Assembly: GCA_913055875.1 (NCBI GenBank)
Contig: CAJXJY010000015.1
Location: 21,903-85,902 of the forward strand
Reading direction: 5' to 3'
Source: an uncultured Altererythrobacter sp.
GTDB taxonomy: Bacteria; Pseudomonadota; Alphaproteobacteria; Sphingomonadales; Sphingomonadaceae
DNA length: 64,000 nt
In this document: positions 17,286-25,682 of the stretch, piece after piece
Numbering within the stretch: the stretch's first letter is position 1
Layout of the letters: every line of letters starts with the position of its first letter
Program-made: the position numbers and the translations under genes
The notes under the pieces: model-generated
Told to the model about the DNA's origin: nothing
What the model saw: the letters and a program-made list of their open reading frames with translations, nothing else
The model's database searches: none

Positions 17286-19517
17286 TCAATACGCGTACCG
17301 CACTTCGATCCCCAGCACGCGCCCCTTGTTCAGGGGAGCGAACGTCTGATCGGGGGCGAACGGGAGAAGCGTGTTCAGGCCGAACGTGGTCTTGTCGAGC
17401 AGGTTCTTGGCGTAGATCGACGCTTTCAGGCCGGTGTTGCCGAATTCGTACGAAATATTCGCATCGACATTGTCGATCGGATTGAGCGGGCGATTGTTGA
17501 GGTCTTCGCTGAACGCGGCGTCGACATGTTGGTAGGAAATGCGCGCGCCGAAGGTTCCGCCTGGAAGATCGCGCTCGTACTGGATCGTGCCGCCGTACGA
17601 CCATTCCGCAAGAAACGGGAGTTCGAGATCGAACTGATCGGGCGTGATGATCCCGTCCGACGACAAGGCATTGAGCAGCTTGTCGATAGTGGAATTGAGG
17701 TATCCGACATTCGCACGAAAGGTCAGCGAATCCGTCGGTTCGAGCGTAGCTTCGAATTCCACGCCGTCGATCGTGACATCGGCCGTGTTGAGCGTCGTCT
17801 GCACGACCCCGAGCACCGGATCCGTAAACAGTACGTCGCGTTGCAGGTTCTCATAGATGTTCCGGAAAACGGCTACACCGAACTGCAACCGGTTCCGGAA
17901 CGCCTTCTGCTTCCAGCCGACTTCGAAGGTGTTTTCGACTTCCTGATCGTACGGGCCGGGCGGCGACAGGGGGTTGGTCTGCCGCAGGTTGAAGCCGCCG
18001 CTCCGGAAGCCCTTGGTCCAGTAGGCATAGACGTGGCTGGCGTCCGAGGGCCGCCATTGTACGCCGACCTTGGGAGTGAACGCGGACCAGTCGGCGGAAT
18101 CGTTGAAGTTGAAGCTGCTGCAACTGATCCGGACCACCGAACACGGATTGGTGGCGGCAAGCGACAGCACGGAGGCCTCCTTGTCTTCGCCGGAGTAGCG
18201 CGCGCCCAGGTTCAGCGTCAGCGCATCGGTCAGATGGATGTCGAAATTCGAAAACAGGGCCCAGGTCGAAGAGGTCTGTTCGCCACCGCCGATGCGGTAC
18301 ACGGTTCCGAACAACAGGTCGCGAGTCTCGACGTATCTGAGACTGTCCCAATAGTAGAACGCCCCCAGGGTTGCATCGACGGCGCCGAAGGTGCCCGAAT
18401 ACCGCAGCTCGTTCGAGAATTGGTGCTGTTTGACGAATTGGCCGACATCGAACAGGGGAAGGCCTGTCGCATCGACATCGGTGACATTGCGGGCCTCGAC
18501 GTCGCGCCATCCGAATATGTTGGCAATCTGTCCGTTTCCGAACCCGACATCGAGACGGCTTTCGAGAGTGGCGTTCTGCCAGTTGACCTTGTTGAAGCCC
18601 GTCTGATCGACCGCAAAATCCAGCGAATCTTCGCTATAGACGGCGTGGTCCTGCGGGGCGGGCCCGTCTCCACGAAGCGAGCCATCCTCGAAGCGCAGGA
18701 CATGTCTGAAATTCGCGTTGGCCTGCCAAGCCAGCGCGACACGGGCGATCGCCGTGGTCGACTGCCCGAAATTCGTGTTCCCGTCGTGCAGGTTCGTGAA
18801 ATAGCCGCGATCGTGGTTGTAGTACGCCGCGATTTTCGCCGAAAGAGTACCGCTGTCGTCGAGCGGGCCGGACACCACGGCCGAGAAGATATAGTTCGGG
18901 CCGGATTCGACCGCCGCGCGGGCCCGGATATAGAGATCGTCCTTGGGCTCGGTGGTGCGGACCAGGACGGCACCGGCTGTCACGTTGCGGCCGAACAAAA
19001 GCCCCTGGGGACCCCGCAGGACTTCGATGCCTTCGAGATCGAACACGTTGTCCAGCGCGGTGCCCGCATTCGCTCCAACGTACACTCCGTCGACGAACAC
19101 ACCGACGGTGGGCGTCGTGGAGGGAATGCTGCTGTATACGCTCATCCCGCGGATCGAGAAATTGTTCAGGCCCGGAACGACTGCCGTTCCGTTCAAGACG
19201 ACATTCGGTATCATGGTCGTCAGGTCGGACAATGACTCGACCTTGGCTTCGGCCAGTTGCGTCGGCCCGAATGCAGATACCGCGCTGGGGGTCTCGTAGA
19301 TGGTCGATGCCGTAGCCCGTTTGTTCGCCGTGACGACGATCTCGTCGCTGGAGGCGGGCGGCGTCTCTTGCTGTGCGGAGGGCGGCTGCTCTCCGGCAGC
19401 CTCCTGCTCTTCGACTGTATCCTGTGCCCGGGCGGCATGGGGCACCAAAGCGATCGCGCCGGATAGGGCCGCAATCGCCAAGGTTCCGAGCGACACGTCG
19501 ATCTTGTAGCTTGTCAT
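17286..19517 (-). CDS. TonB-dependent outer-membrane receptor 1
   Basis: 743 residues. A signal peptide (cleavage near AARA-QD) is followed by a TonB-box-like DEIVVTANKR at about residues 58-67. The plug domain has LSDLTTMIPNVVLNG, FSIRGMS, VDGVYVG and IEVLRGPQGLLFGRN. The remainder is a 22-stranded barrel with VYAYWTKGFRSGGFN and an aromatic end. This is the catabolism-associated receptor type common in sphingomonads. It would import a bulky hydrophobic or plant-derived compound through the outer membrane using TonB energy. It is co-oriented with the left-arm beta-oxidation genes. An AT-rich control region with a strong palindrome lies upstream. Confidence 0.93.
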   Translation of the reverse strand: MTSYKIDVSLGTLAIAALSGAIALVPHAARAQDTVEEQEAAGEQPPSAQQETPPASSDEIVVTANKRATASTIYETPSAVSAFGPTQLAEAKVESLSDLTTMIPNVVLNGTAVVPGLNNFSIRGMSVYSSIPSTTPTVGVFVDGVYVGANAGTALDNVFDLEGIEVLRGPQGLLFGRNVTAGAVLVRTTEPKDDLYIRARAAVESGPNYIFSAVVSGPLDDSGTLSAKIAAYYNHDRGYFTNLHDGNTNFGQSTTAIARVALAWQANANFRHVLRFEDGSLRGDGPAPQDHAVYSEDSLDFAVDQTGFNKVNWQNATLESRLDVGFGNGQIANIFGWRDVEARNVTDVDATGLPLFDVGQFVKQHQFSNELRYSGTFGAVDATLGAFYYWDSLRYVETRDLLFGTVYRIGGGEQTSSTWALFSNFDIHLTDALTLNLGARYSGEDKEASVLSLAATNPCSVVRISCSSFNFNDSADWSAFTPKVGVQWRPSDASHVYAYWTKGFRSGGFNLRQTNPLSPPGPYDQEVENTFEVGWKQKAFRNRLQFGVAVFRNIYENLQRDVLFTDPVLGVVQTTLNTADVTIDGVEFEATLEPTDSLTFRANVGYLNSTIDKLLNALSSDGIITPDQFDLELPFLAEWSYGGTIQYERDLPGGTFGARISYQHVDAAFSEDLNNRPLNPIDNVDANISYEFGNTGLKASIYAKNLLDKTTFGLNTLLPFAPDQTFAPLNKGRVLGIEVRYAY

Positions 19518-19882
19518 TCGCCTCTCCCGCGCATGCTGAATTCCTTGCGGGCAGCACTCGCTGCACCGACGTCATTCCAGTGACGGGAAAGTGCCGCGGG
19601 CAAGTGTTTCTGACAATGTGAGGGAGTGCAGCTTTAGTGCTCGCGCGTCCATATCGACATTCTACATCTAAAATTAGCGCAGATAAGGGTATAGAGAAGA
19701 ACTATTCTTCTCTAAAAAGAACCTTATTACATTTATTGTTGTCTATTAATTAGGAAGAGATGAGCGCTTTTTAATTAGCATCCCGATGTCCGATTGAATA
19801 TGGGCTACATATATGTTCTCTCGGTCATAGAAGTCGCTGAGGGCACGAGGCGGTCTTCGGGTCTCCGTCAGGGCCGCGTCGC
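19518..19882 (-). promoter_or_regulatory. AT-rich control region upstream of TonB receptor 1, with palindrome at 19693-19713
   Basis: This 365-bp gap contains a markedly AT-rich block (about 19650-19800) in an otherwise GC-rich window. It holds a perfect 9-bp inverted repeat, AGAGAAGAA (19693-19701) and TTCTTCTCT (19705-19713), separated by CTA. There is no U-run after it in the minus direction, so an operator is more likely than a terminator. No small gene is evident. Confidence 0.5.
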
Positions 19883-20293
19883 TCAGGGTCGGCTTTTCGT
19901 TCCGGTCGCCCGGGCAAATGCCAATGTGTCGGCATATTGCTGGAATTGGACGATTTTGCCGTTTGCAAACGTCCAGACATGAACAGCTTGTGCGTCGACT
20001 TGCGTGCCAGTGTTGCGATAGATACCCTGATAGCGACCGAGCATAACGACATGATTTTCGCCCTCGATCATCTTCTCGACTTTAACTGAGAATCTTTCCC
20101 AATCGGCTGCTATACGGCCGAATAATTCGAGGACTTGGTCGACGCCACGATACGGGTTCCGGTCGGCATATGGATAGTTCTCGGCCTCGTTCCACACGAT
20201 GTCTGCGGAGAAATCCGCTGTCAGCGCGGCTATGTCCCCCTCGCCGAATGCCGTGTAGATGCGCTCGACCATTTCCTTTGGTGTAGTGGGCAT
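19883..20293 (-). CDS. NTF2-like (SnoaL/limonene-epoxide-hydrolase fold) protein
   Basis: 136 residues starting MPTTPKEMVERIYTAFGEGD, followed by FSADIVWNEAENYPYADR, PYRGVDQVLELFGRI and a terminal VHVWTFANGKIVQFQQYADT. All are standard features of compact NTF2-like proteins (the KIxxFxQYxDT ending). It is separated from the 3-hydroxyacyl-CoA dehydrogenase by 22 bp and reads the same way, so it is probably co-transcribed. Function is not certain: the fold covers cyclases, hydratases and steroid isomerase-like enzymes. Given its neighbours, a role on a ring-derived intermediate is plausible. Confidence 0.82.
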   Translation of the reverse strand: MPTTPKEMVERIYTAFGEGDIAALTADFSADIVWNEAENYPYADRNPYRGVDQVLELFGRIAADWERFSVKVEKMIEGENHVVMLGRYQGIYRNTGTQVDAQAVHVWTFANGKIVQFQQYADTLAFARATGTKSRP

Positions 20294-20315
20294 TTTTGGT
20301 TCTCCAATCGGGAAG

Positions 20316-21830
20316 TCAGGCGGCGTCGCCGATCAGCGATCGGCGCGGCGGAATGAATGACTGGTCCTGGAAATGTCTGTGCAGTTCCCGGCAGATTTTC
20401 ACGTGCTGTGGATGCCCCATCTTCGAGGCGAGCTCGTTCGGGCCGAAGCGATATCCCAGACCCGCCTTGATGCAGGCATCCATTTCGCGGGCATCCGCAA
20501 GGGCGCGATCCACGGCTCTCAGAGCGTCGTTGAGGTAGGGTCTCATCAGTCGATCGAGTATGCGGCCCGGCTGGTCGCTGCATATCGAGACCTCCAGGTC
20601 GAGTTCGCCGAAAAAGCTCGTCGCCGCCCCGATGGCGGACTCGTTCGAGCGAGCGGGAACCACGAGCTCGATCAAGTCGGTCTGCTCGTCGCCCAGTGCG
20701 TACCGAGAGTATCCGAGGATGTTGTTCGAATCCTCGTCGACGACCGGACCGAGCATTTCGCCCAACAGACGGTCTTGCAACTCGACCAGCACCAAATTGT
20801 GTCGATGCCTCGCTGCAATTACCTCGTCGGTGTGAGATCGGATCCGGTCGCCGGCGACCAACAGGGTATCCGCCGATTCCGCAGCTTCCGTCGTCTCCAC
20901 GACCGGCACCCACGAAGTCGCGCCGAATTCCCGCACGGCGACGGTTCCGTGGCCGGATTCGAAATCCGTTTCCGGCAGGTTGGCGAGGAAGCCTCCGCCT
21001 GCCTTGTTGCCGAGCTGTCCGGCTGCAACCAGCCGTCGAACCAGCGGCGGGCATCGAAATCGGGGCTCGCCGATTTCGCGGCTCAAGGAATTGGCCAACC
21101 TCTCCAGGGTGTCGAGGCCGACGTGATCGTACAGCTCGAACGGACCCATTGCATGGCCGAACGCGACCCGGATCGCCCGATCGATAGCGCCGGGCAGCGC
21201 GACCTGCTCTTCGACCAATCGCACCGCGCGAAGTATGAGCGGTACCGCGAAGGCATTCAGAATGAAGCCGGGCTCGTCTTTCGTCAGGACCGCCTTTTGA
21301 CCCGAGGCTTCGCAGAATCGGATCGCCTCCTCCAGCGTGCGGCGGCTGGTGCGAAGGCCGGGCGTGACCTCGATCAGCCGCATACGCTCGGCCGGCAGGC
21401 AGTAATGCAGCCCCAGCATCTGCTCGGGCCGGCCGCTTGCCGCACCCAGTTCGGTAATCGAAAGCGTCGATGTATTGGTCGCGAAGATCGCATCCGGGCC
21501 GCAGACCGCATCAAGCGCTCGCAGCAGTTCGCTCTTGAGTTCCAGATCTTCGAAAATGGCCTCTATGACGAGATCGCAGTCGCGAAGAGCGTGCAAATCG
21601 GTGTCGGTGTAAAGCTGCGATAGCGCGGTGTCCTTCCGGTCTTCCGAGAGCTTTCCCAGCTCGGTCGATCTGGTCAGGAAACTTTCCGCATAGTCGACAG
21701 CCTCGGCCAGCTTGCGCGCATCGGAGTCGACGAGCAGCGTGTCGAAGCCGCCTCTGCAGACGGTGATGGCAATTCCTCGCCCCATCGTACCGGCGCCTAC
21801 AATTCCTACCCTGGTCATGTGCGAGGTCAT
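20316..21830 (-). CDS. 3-hydroxyacyl-CoA dehydrogenase with two C-terminal domains (PaaH-like)
   Basis: 504 residues. The N-terminal NAD-binding domain has VGIVGAGTMGRGIAI, VIEAIFED and FATNTSTLSI. The first C-terminal dehydrogenase domain has HYCLPAERMRLIEV, DEPGFILNAF and GPFELYDHVGLD. A second C-terminal domain follows at about 385-480 (ILDRLMRPYLNDALRAVD, DACIKAGLGYRFGP). This layout matches PaaH/3-hydroxyadipyl-CoA dehydrogenase enzymes that oxidise dicarboxylyl-CoA intermediates. The ATG at 21830 is preferred (AGGTGA 9 bp upstream) over 21818. It fits beta-oxidation of a dicarboxylyl-CoA such as a pimeloyl- or adipyl-type chain formed after ring opening. Confidence 0.9.
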   Translation of the reverse strand: MTSHMTRVGIVGAGTMGRGIAITVCRGGFDTLLVDSDARKLAEAVDYAESFLTRSTELGKLSEDRKDTALSQLYTDTDLHALRDCDLVIEAIFEDLELKSELLRALDAVCGPDAIFATNTSTLSITELGAASGRPEQMLGLHYCLPAERMRLIEVTPGLRTSRRTLEEAIRFCEASGQKAVLTKDEPGFILNAFAVPLILRAVRLVEEQVALPGAIDRAIRVAFGHAMGPFELYDHVGLDTLERLANSLSREIGEPRFRCPPLVRRLVAAGQLGNKAGGGFLANLPETDFESGHGTVAVREFGATSWVPVVETTEAAESADTLLVAGDRIRSHTDEVIAARHRHNLVLVELQDRLLGEMLGPVVDEDSNNILGYSRYALGDEQTDLIELVVPARSNESAIGAATSFFGELDLEVSICSDQPGRILDRLMRPYLNDALRAVDRALADAREMDACIKAGLGYRFGPNELASKMGHPQHVKICRELHRHFQDQSFIPPRRSLIGDAA

Positions 21831-21912
21831 TTTTTGCACGTCACCTTTGTGGGCCTGGGCGCCAATAGTCGCCGTGCACCGTAGCGGCGCGCGGGCGAGT
21901 TCCACCGATCGG

Positions 21913-24231
21913 CTAGAAATCTATCCCGACATCGATGCCGTAGGTGCGCGGACGATTGGGTTCGTTGAACGCGAAGAGAAAGCCGGCATTGATGCCGTTG
22001 TTCACAAAACGTCTGTCGAAGATGTTCCGGGCCCAGAGCGATATGTGGTAGTTCTCCGACGGACTTTCATAGGTAATGCTCGCGTTCGCCAGGGCTGCGG
22101 ATGGCCGGCTGGCAAAGTCGTCGTTCGTGACGCTCGTTTCGTAGCTCGAGCTGAAGGTGACGTTGGCATCGTAGACGATCTTGCCGTCGTTGTTCAGAAA
22201 CTGATCGTACCGTGCGCCCAGATCGCCCGACCATTTGGGTGCCCTGCGGAGACGCAGACCGTCATTGTTGATCGGGGTTCCCGTCCCGTTCAGATCCGCG
22301 ATGAAGCTGGTGTACCGCGCTTTCAGATACCCCAGGTTGGCGTGAAGCATCAGGCCGTCGATGGGGCGAGCGACCAGCTCGAGCTCCACGCCGGCCGTGT
22401 ACGCCTTGCCGGCGTTCTGAACGATCGTTTCCTGGCCTGGCGGGAAGGGCGAAGGTACGATCGTCTCGATCTGCATATCCTTGTAATCGTTATAGAAAGC
22501 GGTGATGTTGGCGCGCAGATCTCCATCGAGCCATTCGCTCTTGAAGCCCGCTTCGAAGGCATCGACGGTTTCGTCCCTGTAGGGGCCGATGCCGAGCGTC
22601 GAGGTGGCGCGCCCGTTGAAGCCCCCGGCCTTGTATCCTCGCGCCCAGCTTGCGAACAGCAGGATGTCGGGGTTCGGTTCGTAGTTGACTCCCACCCTTG
22701 GCGTGAAGGTGTCGGTGGCCAGATGGCCGGTGGCCTGATCGAACGGCGGGGGAAACAGGCCTAGATTCGAGCCCGGCGGCGTGAAGGTAAAGTCCTTCAC
22801 TTCATGATTGTACCGCCCACCAAGCGTAACGCTGAACTCGGGGGTCAGGTGGACGTCGGCCTGAAGAAAGGCGGCGTAGCTCTTGGTCGTCTGGGACGTG
22901 TTCGAAATGAGCGGAATCAAGACGGTGCCGAGCGGAGCGCCGCCGGGAGGGCATGCGCCGATCGCATTGCAGTCGATCTGCTGGTTGCCGATCTGATCGT
23001 AGCTTACCTCGTGATAGATCACGCCTGCGACATAATCGATCCAGTCGCTCCAGGTGGAGGCGATCCGCAGCTCCTGGCTCAGTTGGTCGATCTTCTGGTC
23101 GCGGTCGTAGATGAAGAAATCGATCGAAGTGCCGGCCAGGTTCACTTGCGACCGGTCGTCGATACGGCGATAGCCGAAAACCGATGTCACCGTGTGGGTC
23201 GGCAAGGTCAGGTTTGCCTCGACTGAGACTCCTTTGGTCTTGGAATCGATAAAGCCCAGTGTGCCGTAGTTCACTTGGAACGGGTCACCGTCATTGTCCT
23301 GCGGTACGCCCAATTGCGATGCGACGAAGAAGTCCGGCGAGACCGCGTTTTGGGGCGACGGGTCGCTGTCGTTCTCGACGAAATCGCCAACCACGGTCAC
23401 GTCGAAATTGTCGGCCGGCTGCAGGACGAGCGTGGCACGCCCGGTCAGCAGTCTCTCGGCCCCGATCCTGCGATTGCCTATCGCCGCGTTTCGAAAGTAG
23501 CCGTCCATATGCCGCGAGGCGGCAAACAGCCGGATTGCGGCAACATCGCCTTCCCCGATCGGAGTTTCGATGTAACCGTTGACATCGGCCCTCCCGTAGT
23601 TCCCCACGGTCGCCTGGGCCCCGAAATGGAAATCTCCGGACGGTTTCTTGGTTCGCACGTTGACCAGGCCGGCGATCGTGTTCTTGCCGAACAAGGTACC
23701 TTGCGGGCCGCGAAGCACTTCGATCTGTTCCAGATCATTCACATCGAGAAGGGCAGCGGTCGCTTTGCCCAGGAAAACTCCGTTGAGCACCACTCCGACG
23801 GCGGGTTCGAAGCTCGCATCCGGATCCTGAAAGCTGATTCCGCGAATGGAAAATGCGGCCCCGTTCGAGTAGGCCGGTGCAGGATCAAGGACGACGTTGG
23901 GTATTTTCCCGCTGAGGCCGGCAAGGTCCGTGGCCTTGGTTTGTTCGATTGCATCGGCATTCAAGGCAACCATCGACAGAGGGACGTCCTGCAGAGACTC
24001 TTCCCGCTTTCTCGCGGTCACGATAATAATGTCGTCCGTCGTTGCTGCGTCTCGCGCGCTGCCGGATTCATCGTCTTGCGAATTGGGGTCTTGCGAATTG
24101 GGGTCTTGCGAATTGGGGGTCTGGGGCTCCGGGCTTTGTGAGTCGGACTGAGGTTGGGCTGCCAGGGCCGCGCTCGGCAATGTCGCCAGAAAAACACTTG
24201 CCAAGGCGTGATGCATGAAATTGCGATCCAT
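21913..24231 (-). CDS. TonB-dependent outer-membrane receptor 2
   Basis: 772 residues. The signal peptide ends near SAALAAQPQ. A low-complexity linker follows with three tandem NSQDP units and a run of acidic residues, then DDIIIVTARKREESLQDVP (TonB box and plug start). The plug continues with LSGKIPNVVLDPAP, FSIRGISFQDPD and IEVLRGPQGTLFGKNTIAG; a barrel with ARGYKAGGFNGRA and FSSSYETSVTN completes it. ATG 24231 has GGGAG upstream and starts the signal peptide; the longer open frame before it is not gene-like. Its position beside the SDR and the dioxygenase operon points to uptake of the island's substrate. Confidence 0.92.
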   Translation of the reverse strand: MDRNFMHHALASVFLATLPSAALAAQPQSDSQSPEPQTPNSQDPNSQDPNSQDDESGSARDAATTDDIIIVTARKREESLQDVPLSMVALNADAIEQTKATDLAGLSGKIPNVVLDPAPAYSNGAAFSIRGISFQDPDASFEPAVGVVLNGVFLGKATAALLDVNDLEQIEVLRGPQGTLFGKNTIAGLVNVRTKKPSGDFHFGAQATVGNYGRADVNGYIETPIGEGDVAAIRLFAASRHMDGYFRNAAIGNRRIGAERLLTGRATLVLQPADNFDVTVVGDFVENDSDPSPQNAVSPDFFVASQLGVPQDNDGDPFQVNYGTLGFIDSKTKGVSVEANLTLPTHTVTSVFGYRRIDDRSQVNLAGTSIDFFIYDRDQKIDQLSQELRIASTWSDWIDYVAGVIYHEVSYDQIGNQQIDCNAIGACPPGGAPLGTVLIPLISNTSQTTKSYAAFLQADVHLTPEFSVTLGGRYNHEVKDFTFTPPGSNLGLFPPPFDQATGHLATDTFTPRVGVNYEPNPDILLFASWARGYKAGGFNGRATSTLGIGPYRDETVDAFEAGFKSEWLDGDLRANITAFYNDYKDMQIETIVPSPFPPGQETIVQNAGKAYTAGVELELVARPIDGLMLHANLGYLKARYTSFIADLNGTGTPINNDGLRLRRAPKWSGDLGARYDQFLNNDGKIVYDANVTFSSSYETSVTNDDFASRPSAALANASITYESPSENYHISLWARNIFDRRFVNNGINAGFLFAFNEPNRPRTYGIDVGIDF
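24074..24118. repeat. Three tandem 15-bp repeats inside TonB receptor 2
   Basis: The unit TCTTGCGAATTGGGG occurs three times in a row (24074-24088, 24089-24103, 24104-24118). It encodes repeated NSQDP units between the signal peptide and the TonB box. Because the unit is a multiple of three, copy-number change would alter linker length without breaking the frame. Confidence 0.9.
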
Positions 24232-24549
24232 GGTGAACGTCTCCCTCTCCGCTCGAACCTTGTCGGTTTGAATTTTCACGGGAAGGTATGTGTCCAACGA
24301 TGCCCAAGGCAATGCTCGGCAGTCCAACATTGCTGTCTGAACAGGAGATTCTGGGACGACATTCACCCTGCGAGGCCGGGCGGGAAGCGGCATGCTGTCG
24401 TAGAGGCCCGTCGACAACGGGCTCAGTTGGCTTCGGGCGCGCAGCCTCTCGAGCGCCCGTCACGGCGATCGGGATGAACCTCTCGACGGAACCGGCACGG
24501 GAACGCTCGCTTGGAACCAGGCCATGCCGATCCGATCCCCGCAATGCGC
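24232..24549 (-). other. Leader region between SDR and TonB receptor 2
   Basis: These 318 bp precede the TonB receptor 2 start and follow the SDR stop on the same strand. They contain the receptor's ribosome site (GGGAG close to 24241) but no small gene, strong hairpin or recognisable riboswitch. A promoter for the left arm is likely somewhere here, but I cannot place it. Confidence 0.4.
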
Positions 24550-25395
24550 CTATTCGGAATCGAAATAATCCGGCCGGCCTGCGAACCACGGGACGCCCCA
24601 GTTCTGTTGGCCGCCGTCGACAGTCACGGTCTCGCCGGTGATGAACTTTCCCGATGCCGCAGACAGATAGATAATGGCCTGCGCAATGTCGAACTCGTCG
24701 CCTGCCCGCATCATCGGATTGGCACGATAGAAACTCTCGGTCCCCTCCTCCGGGTAAAGCGCGAAAGCCGTCGTTTCGACGCACCCGGGAGCGACGCAAT
24801 TGACCCGTATATTGTACGGTGCCCATTCAACCGCAACGCTCTTGGAAAGGTACACCACGCCTGCGCGGGCGGCGCACGAATGTGCAATCTGCGGCTGCCC
24901 CCGCCAGATCACGGTCACGATATTGACGATGCTTCCGGCCTTGTCCGTCGCGCGCCATCGCCGCGCGGCTTCCTGCATCATGTACCAGGTACCGTTGAGA
25001 TTGGTGTCGACCACGGCCCGCCAGCCCTTGGGGGTGATGTCCAGTGCATTGGCGGGGAACTGGCCGCCGGCGTTGTTGACGAGGACATCCAGACCTCCGA
25101 ATTGTTTCCAGACCTTATCCATCAAGGCCTCGACAGCGTCCGGATCCCGGATCGACATCGCGATCGGCAGCACCTCGCCCCCGAATTGAGAGAGATAGCG
25201 GGCGGCCGCGTCCAGCTTTTCACCATCGCGTCCGCAGATCACCAGTTTCGCGCCGAGCCTCGCCAATAGCGCCGCGGAGGCCTTGCCCAATCCACTGCCG
25301 CCACCGGAAACGAGAAAAACTTGCCCTTCCAGCAAATCGTCCCGGTACACCGTTGGAAGATCGGAAAGTTCTTCATCGGACGAGCCATACTTCAT
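24550..25395 (-). CDS. SDR-family oxidoreductase resembling 2,4-dienoyl-CoA reductase
   Basis: 281 residues with a Rossmann motif SGGGSGLGKA, NNAGGQFPAN and a C-terminal FITGETVTVDGGQQNWG. At the usual YxxxK active site it has HSCAARAGV instead: Tyr is replaced by Ser and Lys by Arg. Peroxisomal-type 2,4-dienoyl-CoA reductases carry a similar Ser-Cys-Ala-Ala-Lys segment without the Tyr, so this protein is probably an enoyl- or dienoyl-CoA reductase rather than an alcohol dehydrogenase. The Arg in place of Lys is unusual. It is the first gene of the left arm, divergent from the dioxygenase operon. The ATG at 25395 fits the domain; an upstream extension is not gene-like. Confidence 0.8.
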   Translation of the reverse strand: MKYGSSDEELSDLPTVYRDDLLEGQVFLVSGGGSGLGKASAALLARLGAKLVICGRDGEKLDAAARYLSQFGGEVLPIAMSIRDPDAVEALMDKVWKQFGGLDVLVNNAGGQFPANALDITPKGWRAVVDTNLNGTWYMMQEAARRWRATDKAGSIVNIVTVIWRGQPQIAHSCAARAGVVYLSKSVAVEWAPYNIRVNCVAPGCVETTAFALYPEEGTESFYRANPMMRAGDEFDIAQAIIYLSAASGKFITGETVTVDGGQQNWGVPWFAGRPDYFDSE

Positions 25396-25682
25396 CGAGC
25401 GAACCTCTATTCGGGACGGGTTTCGATAGTCATGCCTCGGATTGTAACTCCTCAATTCGCCGGTAAGCCAGACCCGTTTGCTGTTCGCCCCTCTCGTTTT
25501 TCGTCCTGCCCGTCCGATAGAACATGGCCGGTCCGCAGATCGTCGGAAGCTCTGCTCCGGAAGAGGGAATCGGCGAGGAATTCCGGACGGACGGGCAGTG
25601 ACCGCCCGTTGTCGGCTCTCTAATTTGCCTCGCAATCCCGGCCCTTGTTTCGAGGGGCTGCACGGGCACAAGGGAGCGGGCT
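25396..25682. promoter_or_regulatory. Divergent promoter region between the two arms of the catabolic island
   Basis: 287 bp between the SDR (minus) and the dioxygenase alpha gene (plus). It should carry the promoters of both arms. The dioxygenase ribosome site (GGGAGCGGG) is at its right end. I see no clear operator palindrome; the regulators at 37-39 kb are candidates to act here. Confidence 0.45.

Noticed and set aside
17256..19235. Long plus-strand open frame opposite TonB receptor 1
   Set aside because: It is the mirror of a well-supported receptor gene and shows no known domain.
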